In this document: positions 1 to 6,709 of the stretch, piece by piece | How positions within the stretch are numbered: position 1 is the stretch's first letter | Layout of the letters: each line of letters starts with the position of its first letter | Source: Verrucomicrobiota bacterium | Lineage (GTDB): Bacteria > Verrucomicrobiota > Verrucomicrobiia > Limisphaerales > UBA8199 | Length of the DNA: 7,076 bases | Direction: 5' to 3' | Assembly: GCA_026397855.1 (NCBI GenBank) | Contig: JAPLUA010000332.1 | Span: 1-7,076 of the forward strand | Made by a program: the position numbers and the translations under genes | Notes under the pieces: generated by a model | Told to the model about the DNA's origin: nothing | The model's input: only the letters and a program-made list of their open reading frames with translations | Databases searched by the model: none

Positions 1-977
1 TCCGCCACGCGGCCCTGTTGCAGGAGCGCGTTGGCAAGGTTGTTGTGGGCCTCGGCAAAGCCGGGCTGGAGCTTCAGCGCTTGCTCGAAATGAACAATGG
101 CCTCATCCGTCTTGCCCTTGCCGAGCAGGACGTTGGCGAGGATGTTGTGGGCGCCGGCGAGGTTGGGCTGGATTGCCAGGGCTGCCTGGAAGTGTGCAAT
201 GGCCTGGTCCGCCTGTTTCTGTTGGACAAGCAGGTTGGCGAGGTTGAGGTGGGCCTCGGCGAGACGCGGGTCGAGGCGCAGCGCCGCATTGAAATGGGCG
301 GCAGCCTCTTCCAATCGCACCTTCTGCCCGAGGGCGTTGCCCAGTCCATTGTGAGCGGCGGCAAAGCCCGGCTGGAGGGCCAAGGCCTTTTGAAAGCACG
401 CGATGGCCTCATCGGACCGGCCTTGCTGCAACAGGCCGTTGGCGAGGCTGTAGTGTTTGGCGGCGACCCCGGGCTGCAGTTCGGCAGCCTTCTGGAGATG
501 GGCCATGGCTTCATTCACCTGCCCTCTCGCCAGCAAGGCACTGCCGAGAGCCATCTGGGCATCGGCCAGGTCCGGTTGCAGCTCCAGGGCGCGCTGGAGT
601 TGGGCGATTCCCTCGTCCGCACGGCCCGCCTGGAGAAGCATCCCGCCGAGATTATAGCGGGCGCTGGAGAGGGCGGGCTGGAGTTCCGCCGCCTTCTGGA
701 AGTGGGCGATCGCCTCGTCGAGCCGCCCTTGCCGCGAGAACGCATTGCCCAGGTTGTTGTGGGCTTGCGCCGAGTCGGGCTGAATGTCGAGGGCCTGGCG
801 GAAGTGGAGGATGGCCTCGTCGAGGCGGCCCTGCCCGAGCAGGGCGCCGCCAATATTGCTGTGGATGTCGGCGGTCCCGGGTTGGAGCGCGAGGGCCTTT
901 TCGAAGTGGGCGATGGCCTCTTCGGCCTGCCCCTGCTCCAGGAGCAGGGTGCCGAGGTTGTTGTGGGCAATGCCGGC
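1..977 (-). repeat. Tandem 102-bp units encoding 34-residue TPRs
   Basis: Read on the minus strand, codons from 977 downward give consecutive 34-residue TPR units, each 102 bp. Nine are complete and a tenth is cut by the window edge. Units share the consensus of small residues at TPR positions 8 and 20, LG/LA near position 8, a DEAI block, and end in LQP(G/D/A/N). Most keep period 34 exactly with no linker residues. TPRs form superhelical protein-binding scaffolds. Here the array follows the last predicted membrane helix, as in TMTC-type proteins, so it probably binds a partner or acceptor substrate. The repeated DNA could support unequal recombination that changes the unit number. Confidence 0.9.
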
Positions 978-2210
978 AGCCGGGTTCCTGGCAAGGGTCG
1001 CGGTCCAGAGCGTCTTCAGGCTGGTATAGGTCTTCGCTTCACTCCAGGTGAGAATCCCCAGCGCCAAGACGACAGCCAAGGAAGCCGCCGCACGGAGGAG
1101 GTTTCCCCCTGCCATCCCCCGGTTTCCGCCCAAGCCCAGCGTGATGCCCGCAGCGGCAAGCGCAATCGGCCCGATGATGGCAAAGTATTGCCAGTGGTCC
1201 GCCACCAGCGAATAGCGCATGAAGTAGATATTCAGGAACCCCAGCACGGGGAGCAGCATCAACACGAAGTAGCCCAGGCCGAGCAGCACGGCCCTTCCCC
1301 ATCCGCGCCGATAGCGCCAGCACACCAGGAAGGTTGCGACCACCAGCAGGCCGGGCACATAAGCCAGCGCCCGGGCCGGGTCAATCCTCCAGCGCGGATA
1401 AACGAAACTCAAATGCAGCGGCAGCAATGCCTTGTAGAGATAGAACCAGGTGGCCCAACCGGCTCCCGCCAGGCGCGACCAGAACGAGTCGTTCCGCACG
1501 TCGAGCATGCTGGCACCGATGGCCCGATGATACTGGAACCACAGGGTGGCAAGTCCCGCCGCCCCTGCGAGGGCGAAGAAGGGGACGCTCCTCCACAGGT
1601 CCTTGAGTTCGAGCCGCCCGCGCCGCCACCAGGCCAGGCCGAGCAGCACGACTGGCAGCGGAGCCACAGCGGACTTGCTCAACAGCGCGCACGCAAAAGC
1701 AAGCAGCGAAAGGACGTGGAGGAGCGTGGAGCGTGGAGCGTGGAGAGGGCGGCGGGCGGCGGAGCGGAGATAGAGCAACAGGCTGAGCAGGTAGAAGAAC
1801 ATCGCCAAGGTATTCTTGCGCTCAGTAATCCAGGCCACCGATTCCACGTTCACCGGGTGCAGGGCGAAGATGGCCGCCGCCAAGGCCGCGCCGGGAATCC
1901 TCAACCCCTCCAGCACCCGCCACAACAGCACCGCGCTCAGGGCATGCAGCAGCACGTTCATCAGGTGGTAGCCCAGGGGGTTTGCTCCCCACAGCCGCCA
2001 TTCCAGCCACAAGGTCGTCGAGGTCAGCGGAAAATAGTCCGGCGCGGCGGTGGTGAACCACAGGCGGAACAGCCCGTCCGGGCTCTGGATCAGGGGATTG
2101 CGCCAGAGAAAGGTGTCGTCATCCCAGATGAATCCGGCCTGCCACACGGGCAGGTAGGCGAGGAATGTGCCGGCCACCAGCAGCACGCCAAAGACCCAGC
2201 CCCGCTCCAA
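1..2210 (-). CDS. GT-C glycosyltransferase-like membrane protein with C-terminal TPR array (paralog C; 3' end beyond window)
   Basis: One open minus-strand frame runs from about 2210 off the left edge, about 736 residues visible. The first 400 or so residues form roughly 11 hydrophobic helices. The first external loop has an acidic motif (FIWDDDTF), as expected for GT-C transferases, and later segments (HPVNVESVAWITERKN, SKSAVAPLP, ADHWQYF) match equivalent positions in the two plus-strand paralogs. From about 977 down to 1 follow nine complete 34-residue TPR units and part of a tenth (pattern AHNNLG...G..DEAI.HF..AL..QP). Eukaryotic TMTC proteins with this layout are ER O-mannosyltransferases; the bacterial function is not established, so envelope glycan or protein glycosylation is inference. 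The start is uncertain. No in-frame ATG exists near the N-terminus; TTG at 2210 or GTG at 2186 are possible. An ATG at 2220 would give a good N-terminus (MFWLERGW) if the T5 run (coding strand) at 2213-2217 were T4. A 7-nt repeat array lies inside at 1715-1749. Confidence 0.87.
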   Translation of the reverse strand, partial: MERGWVFGVLLVAGTFLAYLPVWQAGFIWDDDTFLWRNPLIQSPDGLFRLWFTTAAPDYFPLTSTTLWLEWRLWGANPLGYHLMNVLLHALSAVLLWRVLEGLRIPGAALAAAIFALHPVNVESVAWITERKNTLAMFFYLLSLLLYLRSAARRPLHAPRSTLLHVLSLLAFACALLSKSAVAPLPVVLLGLAWWRRGRLELKDLWRSVPFFALAGAAGLATLWFQYHRAIGASMLDVRNDSFWSRLAGAGWATWFYLYKALLPLHLSFVYPRWRIDPARALAYVPGLLVVATFLVCWRYRRGWGRAVLLGLGYFVLMLLPVLGFLNIYFMRYSLVADHWQYFAIIGPIALAAAGITLGLGGNRGMAGGNLLRAAASLAVVLALGILTWSEAKTYTSLKTLWTATLARNPAAGIAHNNLGTLLLEQGQAEEAIAHFEKALALQPGTADIHSNIGGALLGQGRLDEAILHFRQALDIQPDSAQAHNNLGNAFSRQGRLDEAIAHFQKAAELQPALSSARYNLGGMLLQAGRADEGIAQLQRALELQPDLADAQMALGSALLARGQVNEAMAHLQKAAELQPGVAAKHYSLANGLLQQGRSDEAIACFQKALALQPGFAAAHNGLGNALGQKVRLEEAAAHFNAALRLDPRLAEAHLNLANLLVQQKQADQAIAHFQAALAIQPNLAGAHNILANVLLGKGKTDEAIVHFEQALKLQPGFAEAHNNLANALLQQGRVA
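1715..1749. repeat. Heptanucleotide repeat array inside paralog C
   Basis: Three perfect copies of GAGCGTG (plus-strand reading) occupy 1722-1742, with related partial units on both sides (GGACGTG at 1712-1718 and GAGAGGG at 1743-1749). On the coding strand the array reads as CTCCACG-type units and encodes a short basic loop (PLHAPRSTLLH). This loop lies between the helix after the ERKN motif and the helix leading to SKSAVAPLP. It is the same topological position as the first array in paralogs A and B, although the repeat word differs. The frame stays open through it. Confidence 0.85.
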
Positions 2211-2269
2211 CCAAAAACATGGTGAAGCAGCCGTCCCGATTCCTGGCTGCTCGATTACACCACCCGGCG

Positions 2270-2287
2270 CGCCCGCGAGGGCGGGCG
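2270..2287. other. GC-rich hairpin in the leader of paralog C
   Basis: CGCCCGC at 2270-2276, loop GAGG, and GCGGGCG at 2281-2287 form a perfect 7-bp stem. It lies 60 bp upstream of the possible start at 2210 and in the gap downstream of hicB. No T-run follows on either strand, so it is not a convincing intrinsic terminator. It could be a transcript-leader hairpin, or part of a short interspersed palindromic element. Nothing else in the window matches it. Confidence 0.45.
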
Positions 2288-2330
2288 TCGAAGTCCTGGA
2301 TTGGCGCTGTTCATTTGGCAATCGCCTAAA

Positions 2331-2358
2331 ACCATAATCAACCGCCCCGCCCGTGCAA
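2331..2358 (-). promoter_or_regulatory. Possible sigma70-like promoter for paralog C
   Basis: On the minus strand TTGCAC (2358-2353) is followed after 16 bases by TATGGT (2336-2331). The pair resembles the -35 and -10 boxes of housekeeping promoters, with a slightly short spacer. It lies about 120 bp upstream of the probable translation start, in the gap between hicB and paralog C. Such matches are common by chance, so this is tentative. Confidence 0.25.
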
Positions 2359-2431
2359 TAGCAGAGAAGCCGCTCAGCAGGGAGGGAGAACTCGGGATAG
2401 CATCGGTATCAGTGTCTCAGGCCGGGGGCTG

Positions 2432-2779
2432 CTACGCCTTGCAGAGGGTCCTGACGCAATAGCTGTTGAGGCTTTCCCCGGCGGCGAGGGCTTTGGCGGC
2501 CAGGCGGCGGTGCAGGGCCGGTTCCACACGCAGCACGAACCTGCCGCTGAAGGCCTTGCCGGCCAGCGGCTCCGGCAGCGCCGCTCCGTCCTTGTGGAGC
2601 AACTCAATCCATTCTTCCACTGTCTCGCACAAGTCCTTGTAAACCCCGGCTTCGTCGCTGCCATGCACCGCGCCGGCAAAAAGGCCGGGGCAGCGGCCAA
2701 TGAAGCACAGGTCTTCGTCGCTCCACTCGACAAACTTGGCATAGCGCGCGGCTTGTTCTTTGATCTGCTTGCGGCTCAT
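2432..2779 (-). CDS. hicB: HicB-family antitoxin, no HicA partner in window
   Basis: The protein has 115 residues, the usual size for HicB antitoxins. Residues 13-70 (from YAKFVEWSDEDLCFIGRCPGL, including the YKDLCETVEEWIELL helix) match the partial RNase H-like HicB fold that neutralises the HicA mRNA interferase. Residues 78-112 (SGRFVLRVEPALHRRLA...GESLNSYCVRTL) are a ribbon-helix-helix DNA-binding tail, which in this family binds the operon's own promoter. The ATG at 2779 lies 12 bases after the stop of the pseudouridine synthase gene on the same strand, so the two may be co-transcribed. HicA, normally an adjacent protein of about 60-80 residues with a dsRBD-like fold, is absent on both sides. 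This is therefore an orphan HicB or a stand-alone RHH regulator. The family call is strong; the cellular role is not established. Confidence 0.88.
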   Translation of the reverse strand: MSRKQIKEQAARYAKFVEWSDEDLCFIGRCPGLFAGAVHGSDEAGVYKDLCETVEEWIELLHKDGAALPEPLAGKAFSGRFVLRVEPALHRRLAAKALAAGESLNSYCVRTLCKA

Positions 2780-2791
2780 ATCTCTGCTGGT

Positions 2792-3577
2792 TCAAAGCTG
2801 ACTATTTCTGCTTTCGAGCCAACTCACAAGCCACGGCTCAGGTTCCGCGCGGAAAACGCTCTTCTGGCCTCGCCAGCCGAACCGCAATTCGCACGCCTGG
2901 AGCGCGTGGTGCGGCAGGATCAAGCGCTGCCGCTGTTCTGGCGTCTGGCGGTCTTCCACCAGCGCAAGATACAGGTCCTCATCGCCGCCATAAATCTTGT
3001 CCCCCACGATGGGGTGACCGAGATGCGACAGGTGAATCCGGATCTGGTGCTTGCGGCCGGTCATGGGACGCACGAGCAACAGGCTGAACGGCAACCGGCC
3101 GTGGGTGAAACCGTATTGCACCCAATACTCCGTCCTCGCCGCCGCTCCATCCGCACGCACGCAATCCTTGATCACCACCCGGCTTTGCTCGTCTTTGCCC
3201 AGGGGCGCGTCAATGACCCCGTGCGGCTCCGGCGGATGCCCGTGCACGACGGCCAGGTAGTCCTTTTCGACCTGCCGCTGTTCCCAGAGCTGCCGCAGCT
3301 CGCGGGCCGTGTCCAGGTCCTTGGCTACCATCGTGACGCCGCTCGTCTCCCGGTCCAGCCGGTTGACCAGGTGCGGCTGTGAATCCGGCCCCAGGTGCAA
3401 TCGCACGCGGCTGATCAGGCTGGAATACACATCCCCCTTCGTGGGATGGCAGACGAGCCCGGCGGGTTTGTTGATGACCAGCAGCTCGCGGTCTTCGTGG
3501 ATAATGTCGAAAAGTTCTGCCACAGTTGGATAGCTGTCCGGGATCATGCCGTGCAAAACCGGCAGGGCAACCCTCAT
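2792..3577 (-). CDS. RluA-family RNA pseudouridine synthase
   Basis: The 261-residue protein isomerises specific uridines to pseudouridine in rRNA or tRNA. Motif II is clear at residues 69-80 (HLVNRLDRETSG); Asp75 in RLD is the catalytic aspartate of the family. Motif I is visible around residues 33-46 (LVINKPAGLVCHPT), and the conserved C-terminal block GRKHQIRIHLSHLGHPIVGD lies at 174-193. There is no N-terminal S4 domain, so it resembles the short RluA/TruC-type members more than RluC or RluD; the target base cannot be read from sequence. The ATG at 3577 has an AAAGG about 11 bases upstream. ATG at 3547 (MIPDSYPTVAEL) is an alternative start. The gene diverges from paralog A across only 37 bp, and hicB follows it closely on the same strand. 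Confidence 0.94.
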   Translation of the reverse strand: MRVALPVLHGMIPDSYPTVAELFDIIHEDRELLVINKPAGLVCHPTKGDVYSSLISRVRLHLGPDSQPHLVNRLDRETSGVTMVAKDLDTARELRQLWEQRQVEKDYLAVVHGHPPEPHGVIDAPLGKDEQSRVVIKDCVRADGAAARTEYWVQYGFTHGRLPFSLLLVRPMTGRKHQIRIHLSHLGHPIVGDKIYGGDEDLYLALVEDRQTPEQRQRLILPHHALQACELRFGWRGQKSVFRAEPEPWLVSWLESRNSQL

Positions 3578-3614
3578 TTCTCATTGCCTTTCTGCGGCGC
3601 TTCCAAATCAATGG
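3578..3614. promoter_or_regulatory. Compact divergent intergenic region between the pseudouridine synthase and paralog A
   Basis: Only 37 bp separate the two divergent start codons (3577 on minus, 3615 on plus). Any promoters must overlap each other or lie inside the opposite gene. I see no convincing -35/-10 pair within the gap. The GGATGGA just before the ATG at 3621 looks like a ribosome binding site, but its spacing is short. Confidence 0.4.
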
Positions 3615-4031
3615 ATGGAAATGCGGCGTGAAGTGATCATTTGCCTCGGGCTGGCGGCCATAACCCTCGCCGTCTTCTGGCCCGTCAGCGGCCACGACTT
3701 CATCAACATCGACGACCCGGATTATGTGACGCAGAACCCGGCGGTGCAGGCGGGGCTGAGCGGTCCGGGCCTGCGCTGGGCCTTCGAGGCCAGCCACGCG
3801 AACAACTGGCATCCGCTGACCTGGCTCTCCCACATGCTGGACTGCCGGCTCTTCGGCCTGAAGCCGGGCGCCCACCATCTCACTAACCTCGGCTTGCACA
3901 TCGTCAGCACGCTCTTGCTGTTCCTGGCGCTGAACCAGATGACCGGCGCGCCCTGGTGGCGGCCCTGTTCGCCTGGCACCCGCTGCATGTGGAGTCGGTC
4001 GCCTGGGTGGCGGAGCGCAAGGATGTGCTGA
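3615..4031 (+). pseudogene. N-terminal fragment of paralog A (GT-C/TPR membrane protein), ended by a frameshift
   Basis: Starting at ATG 3615 or 3621, this frame encodes the start of a GT-C-like protein: a membrane helix (VIICLGLAAITLAVFWPVSG), the acidic loop motif INIDDPDY, then WHPLTWLSHMLDCRLFGLKPG and a second helix ending LLLFLALNQMTG. These match paralog B closely. After about residue 112 the similarity stops and some 27 unrelated residues follow before the stop at 4031. The homologous sequence resumes in another frame at about 3952. From the TG(A) codons to the shared LVAALFA block, A is 13 bases shorter than B (17 against 30 bases). The frame is open upstream to ATG 3546, but that start lies inside the divergent pseudouridine synthase gene and is unlikely. 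Confidence 0.8.
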
Positions 4032-5896
4032 GCGCGTTCTTCTTCATGCTGACTTTCTGGGCATGGGGCCGCTACTCGCGGAAATCCGAAGGAACTCCGA
4101 AGGCCGAAATCCAAAGGGACCGAAGCCAATCCATGCCAACCGCCCCCCATCCCGCATCCCGCATCACGCATCACGAACTCCGATCTCCCATCTTCTATCT
4201 CCTATCTCTCACCTTCTTCGCCCTGGGCCTGATGAGCAAGCCGATGCTGGTGACGGTGCCGTTCGTGCTGCTGATACTGGACTACTGGCCGCTCGGACGG
4301 TCCACAGTCCACAGACCACGGACCACAGTCCACGGACCACAGACCACGGACCACAGACCAAGCACAGAACCAGGCACCCCAGATCACGCATCACGCATCA
4401 CGCATCACCCTCCCTCCCCCGCTCGTAAATCGCAAATCGTATATCGTAAATCCCCCCTCCTTCTCCTGGAAAAGCTCCCTTTCCTCGCCCTCTCCCTGGT
4501 CGCGGGTCTCCTCACCCTGCGGGCCCAGCATGTCGGCGGCGCTATCACGTCCCTTGAGCAACTGCCATTGGGGAGCCGGCTGGCGAATGCGCCGGTCGCC
4601 TGCTGGTCCTATCTGGGCAAGACGATTTGGCCGGCCAACCTGTGCGTGTTTTATCCGCATGTCCCGGTGCCGGCCTGGCAAGCCGCCTTGTGCGCGCTTC
4701 TGTTGCTGTGCGTGACGGCACTGGCGGTGGGGCAGGCGAGGTCGCGGCCTTGGCTGCTGGCCGGCTGGGCCTGGTTTTGTGTGATGCTGCTGCCGGTTGT
4801 CGGCCTGGTCCAGGTCGGCTGGCAAGCCCTGGCCGACCGCTACACCTACCTGCCCTTGATCGGCATATTCATCATGCTGGCCTGGACAGCCGGTGGCCTT
4901 GCGTTGAGATCGCCTGCCTGGCGATTCGGCGCGGCAGCCGGCGCCACGTTGATCCTGGTGTCCTGCCTGGCCGCCACGCGCCTGCAGCTCGATCATTGGG
5001 GCAGCTCGGTTGCCCTTTTCAGCCATGCCCTGGAGGCGACAGGCAACAACTGGCTGGCTCACAACAACCTCGGAACCGCCCTGGCGGAGCAGGGCGAGCT
5101 GGACGAAGCCGGCAACCACTTCCGCGCCGCGGTCAACCTCAACCCCGCCTACGACGACGCCCTCAACAATCTCGGCCGTTACCTTGCCGAGCGGGGGCAA
5201 CTCGACCAGGGGCGGGCCCGGCTCGAAACCCTTGTGCAGCGGAGCCCGCTTCACTGGCGGGCGCACAGGAATCTCGGGCATGTGCTTTGCCTCCAGGGAA
5301 ACCTCGCCGGGGCAACCGCCCACTATGCCACCGCCCGGCGCATCAGGCCCGACGACGACGACATCATCCCCGATCTTGCGTCGGCCTTGGCCCGGCTGCC
5401 CGAATCACAAGCCGCCCTCCCTGATCTGGCGGGGGCGCTGGACCTGCTTCCCCGCGCGGAACTGCGCGCGCAGGTTGCCGGTGTTTGGGCTGGCCAGGGC
5501 AAATGGCGTTACGCCATCCCAGCCTATCGCGCCGCCCTGGCGCTCGAACCCGAGTCGCCCGGGTTTCTGAACAACCTTGCCTGGCTGCTGGCCACCTGTC
5601 CCGAGCCAGGCCTTCGCGACGGGGCCGAGGCCGTTCAACTGGCCAATAGAGCGTGCGACCTGACCCAATCCCGGCGCGCCGTCATGGTCGGCACGCTGGC
5701 CGCGGCTTATGCCGAGGCGGGACGCTTTGACCAGGCCGTTGCCACAGCCGAAAAGGCCTGCGCGCTGGCGTCGGAGTCGGGCGACGAGACGCTGACCGGG
5801 AAGAACCGGGAGCTGCTGCAGCAGTATCGCTCCGACCGCCCTCATCACGAGGCAGCTCATCCACCCGCACCCGCGCCGGCAGACGCCCTGCGATGA
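3956..5896 (+). CDS. Main body of paralog A: GT-C glycosyltransferase-like membrane domain plus TPR tail
   Basis: This 646-residue frame continues paralog A after the frameshift. The GTG at 3956 is only the first possible start; homology begins just before it (LVAALFAWHPLHVESVAWVAERKD). About nine hydrophobic helices follow, with family blocks GLMSKPMLVTVPFVLL, LPLGSRLANAPVACW and ADRYTYLPLIGIF. From about residue 365 come TPR units (NWLAHNNLGTALAEQGELDEA...), some degenerate, and a typical end block (FLNNLAWLLATCPEPGLRDG). Two hydrophilic loops, about residues 42-84 and 115-165, are encoded by heptanucleotide arrays, and the frame passes through both without a stop. Translated alone, it lacks the first helices and the DDP loop that carries the presumed catalytic acid, so activity is doubtful unless the frameshift is a sequencing error. 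A function in envelope glycosylation is inferred from GT-C/TMTC likeness. Confidence 0.85.
   Translation: MAALFAWHPLHVESVAWVAERKDVLSAFFFMLTFWAWGRYSRKSEGTPKAEIQRDRSQSMPTAPHPASRITHHELRSPIFYLLSLTFFALGLMSKPMLVTVPFVLLILDYWPLGRSTVHRPRTTVHGPQTTDHRPSTEPGTPDHASRITHHPPSPARKSQIVYRKSPLLLLEKLPFLALSLVAGLLTLRAQHVGGAITSLEQLPLGSRLANAPVACWSYLGKTIWPANLCVFYPHVPVPAWQAALCALLLLCVTALAVGQARSRPWLLAGWAWFCVMLLPVVGLVQVGWQALADRYTYLPLIGIFIMLAWTAGGLALRSPAWRFGAAAGATLILVSCLAATRLQLDHWGSSVALFSHALEATGNNWLAHNNLGTALAEQGELDEAGNHFRAAVNLNPAYDDALNNLGRYLAERGQLDQGRARLETLVQRSPLHWRAHRNLGHVLCLQGNLAGATAHYATARRIRPDDDDIIPDLASALARLPESQAALPDLAGALDLLPRAELRAQVAGVWAGQGKWRYAIPAYRAALALEPESPGFLNNLAWLLATCPEPGLRDGAEAVQLANRACDLTQSRRAVMVGTLAAAYAEAGRFDQAVATAEKACALASESGDETLTGKNRELLQQYRSDRPHHEAAHPPAPAPADALR
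4081..4207. repeat. Heptanucleotide repeat array 1 of paralog A
   Basis: Several 7-nt words follow each other. First come CCGAAAT/CCGAAGG-type units (4081-4117) with one irregular 11-nt unit (GGAACTCCGAA), then a non-repeated spacer. From 4148 there are nine units in exact 7-nt phase: CATCCCG twice, CATCACG twice, then AACTCCG, ATCTCCC, ATCTTCT, ATCTCCT and ATCTCTC. The array encodes a basic, proline- and histidine-containing loop between two membrane helices. The repeat phase does not match codon phase, so successive units are read differently. Confidence 0.85.
4208..4300 (+). repeat. Near-identical segment shared with paralog B (copy 1)
   Basis: Positions 4208-4273 match 6685-6750 without any mismatch (66 nt, including all wobble positions). 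The match continues to 4300/6777 with only three further mismatches. It encodes the helix pair around FFALGLMSKPMLVTVPFVLL and lies exactly between arrays 1 and 2. The 5' parts of the two genes are much more diverged. Confidence 0.9.
4301..4450. repeat. Heptanucleotide repeat array 2 of paralog A
   Basis: Three sub-arrays lie in the loop after the block LLILDYWPLGR. At 4301-4363 there are nine units of the type ACCACGG/ACCACAG/TCCACAG. At 4383-4410 there are four units ATCACGC (the last ATCACCC). At 4423-4450 there are four units TCGTAAA/TCGCAAA/TCGTATA. Short non-repeated spacers separate them. The open frame continues through all of it, giving a polar loop rich in Thr, His, Arg and Pro. Confidence 0.88.
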
Positions 5897-5992
5897 ATCA
5901 TCCGAGTCATGCCCCGCATCAGCGCACATTTTTGTCTCGCCCATTCCCCATTTCGGCGACAAGATGGCCGGGTGCGATGATCTTGCGGGATA
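5897..5992. other. Intergenic gap between paralogs A and B
   Basis: This 96-bp gap has no credible gene. An imperfect inverted repeat (TTGTC-T-CGCC with GGCGACAA, roughly 5934-5961) could form a hairpin with one bulge, but it lacks a terminator-like T tail. GCGGGA shortly before the ATG at 5993 may serve as a ribosome binding site. A and B may be co-transcribed across this gap; I see no clear promoter for B. Confidence 0.5.
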
Positions 5993-6709
5993 ATGACTGA
6001 CTTAGCCGAGACAACCCCACCGCCTCCCGTAGAAGCTGCACCCCCGGTTTCTGCTTTGGCCCGCCTGGCGTCGCATCCGGGCTGGATCGGGCTGCTGTTA
6101 GCCGTTGCCACCCTGCTCGTCTATTACCCGGCCGCCCGATGGCAGTTCGTCAACCTGGACGACCCCATTTACTTCAGCTCGAATACCAACGTCCTGAAAG
6201 GCCTATCCTTCACGGGAACGACCTGGGCACTTTCCACCGGCCACGCGGGCAACTGGCACCCGATGACCTGGGTTTCCCACATGCTGGACGCGCAACTGTT
6301 CGGCCCCGGCCCGGCTGCCCCGCACGTCGTCAACCTCCTGTTCCATGTCGCTAACACGCTGCTCCTCTTTGCCCTGCTCCGGCAGCTCACGGGGGCCGTC
6401 TGGCGCAGCGCGCTCGTGGCCGCGCTTTTCGCGCTTCACCCGCTCCACGTGGAATCGGTGGCCTGGGTGTCCGAGCGCAAGGATGTGCTGAGCGCGTTCT
6501 TCTTCCTGCTCACGCTGTGGGCGTACGGCCGCTATGCGCGGAAATCCGAAGGCCGAAGGCCGAAATCCGAAGGGACGGAAGCCAGTCAACGACGGCCGCC
6601 CCCCATCACGCATCACGCATCACGCATCAACCCCCGAACTCCGAACTCCGATCTTCCATCTTCTGCCTCTTCTATCTCCTGTCCCTCACCTTCTTCGCCC
6701 TGGGCCTGA
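5993..6709 (+). CDS. 5' part of paralog B: GT-C glycosyltransferase-like membrane protein, frame lost in repeat array 1
   Basis: ATG at 5993 follows a GCGGGA ribosome-binding-like site. The 238-residue frame has a proline-rich cytoplasmic start, a first helix (WIGLLLAVATLLVYYP), the acidic loop motif NLDDPIYF with the Asp pair at residues 56-57 (presumed GT-C catalytic loop), WHPMTWVSHMLDAQLFGPGP, a helix before LTGAVWRSALVAALFALHP, and HPLHVESVAWVSERKD from residue 149 followed by the helix LSAFFFLLTLWAYG. After KSEGRR (near 6552) the family sequence continues in another frame, and this frame carries about 50 unrelated residues to a stop at 6709. Unlike paralog A, the region around TGAVWRS is intact here. 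With the continuation it would be the same type of membrane-TPR protein as A. Confidence 0.85.
   Translation: MTDLAETTPPPPVEAAPPVSALARLASHPGWIGLLLAVATLLVYYPAARWQFVNLDDPIYFSSNTNVLKGLSFTGTTWALSTGHAGNWHPMTWVSHMLDAQLFGPGPAAPHVVNLLFHVANTLLLFALLRQLTGAVWRSALVAALFALHPLHVESVAWVSERKDVLSAFFFLLTLWAYGRYARKSEGRRPKSEGTEASQRRPPPITHHASRINPRTPNSDLPSSASSISCPSPSSPWA
6541..6684. repeat. Heptanucleotide repeat array 1 of paralog B
   Basis: The same words occur in the same order as in paralog A's first array. Units of AAATCCG/AAGGCCG type are in perfect 7-nt phase at 6542-6569. Three CATCACG units start at 6604, followed by CATCAAC, two AACTCCG units and ATCTTCC/ATCTTCT-type units. From the first CAT to the shared CTCACC the segment is 81 nt, against 60 nt in A, exactly three units more. 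The preceding part is 63 nt, against 67 in A. Confidence 0.85.

Noticed and set aside
18..2225. A 735-codon open frame on the plus strand opposite paralog C
   Set aside because: It is the antisense of a GC-rich, codon-biased TPR/membrane gene; its product shows only mirrored periodicity (repeats of EVGDGL type every 34 residues) and no family motif, while the minus strand has clear TPR and GT-C motifs.
2211..2431. A HicA toxin gene or other small gene next to hicB
   Set aside because: No open frame here shows HicA features; the only short ATG frame (2314 to 2255) is 19 codons long and ends within the leader of paralog C.
2510..3382. A 290-codon plus-strand open frame
   Set aside because: It lies antisense to hicB and the pseudouridine synthase, both of which have unmistakable family motifs.
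4301..4450. CRISPR-like direct repeats
   Set aside because: Units are 7 nt, contiguous and without unique spacers of constant length; no cas genes are in view and the arrays lie inside an open reading frame.
4081..4450. Insertion sequence or mobile element as source of the array-containing segments
   Set aside because: No transposase fragment, terminal inverted repeats or target-site duplications are visible; the inserted material consists only of 7-nt units and short spacers.
4391..5323. A 310-codon minus-strand open frame
   Set aside because: Antisense to the membrane and TPR part of paralog A; low-complexity product without recognisable motifs.
5934..5961. Inverted repeat as a transcription terminator between paralogs A and B
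   Set aside because: The stem has a bulge and a long loop, and the T-run is on the wrong side for a plus-strand intrinsic terminator.
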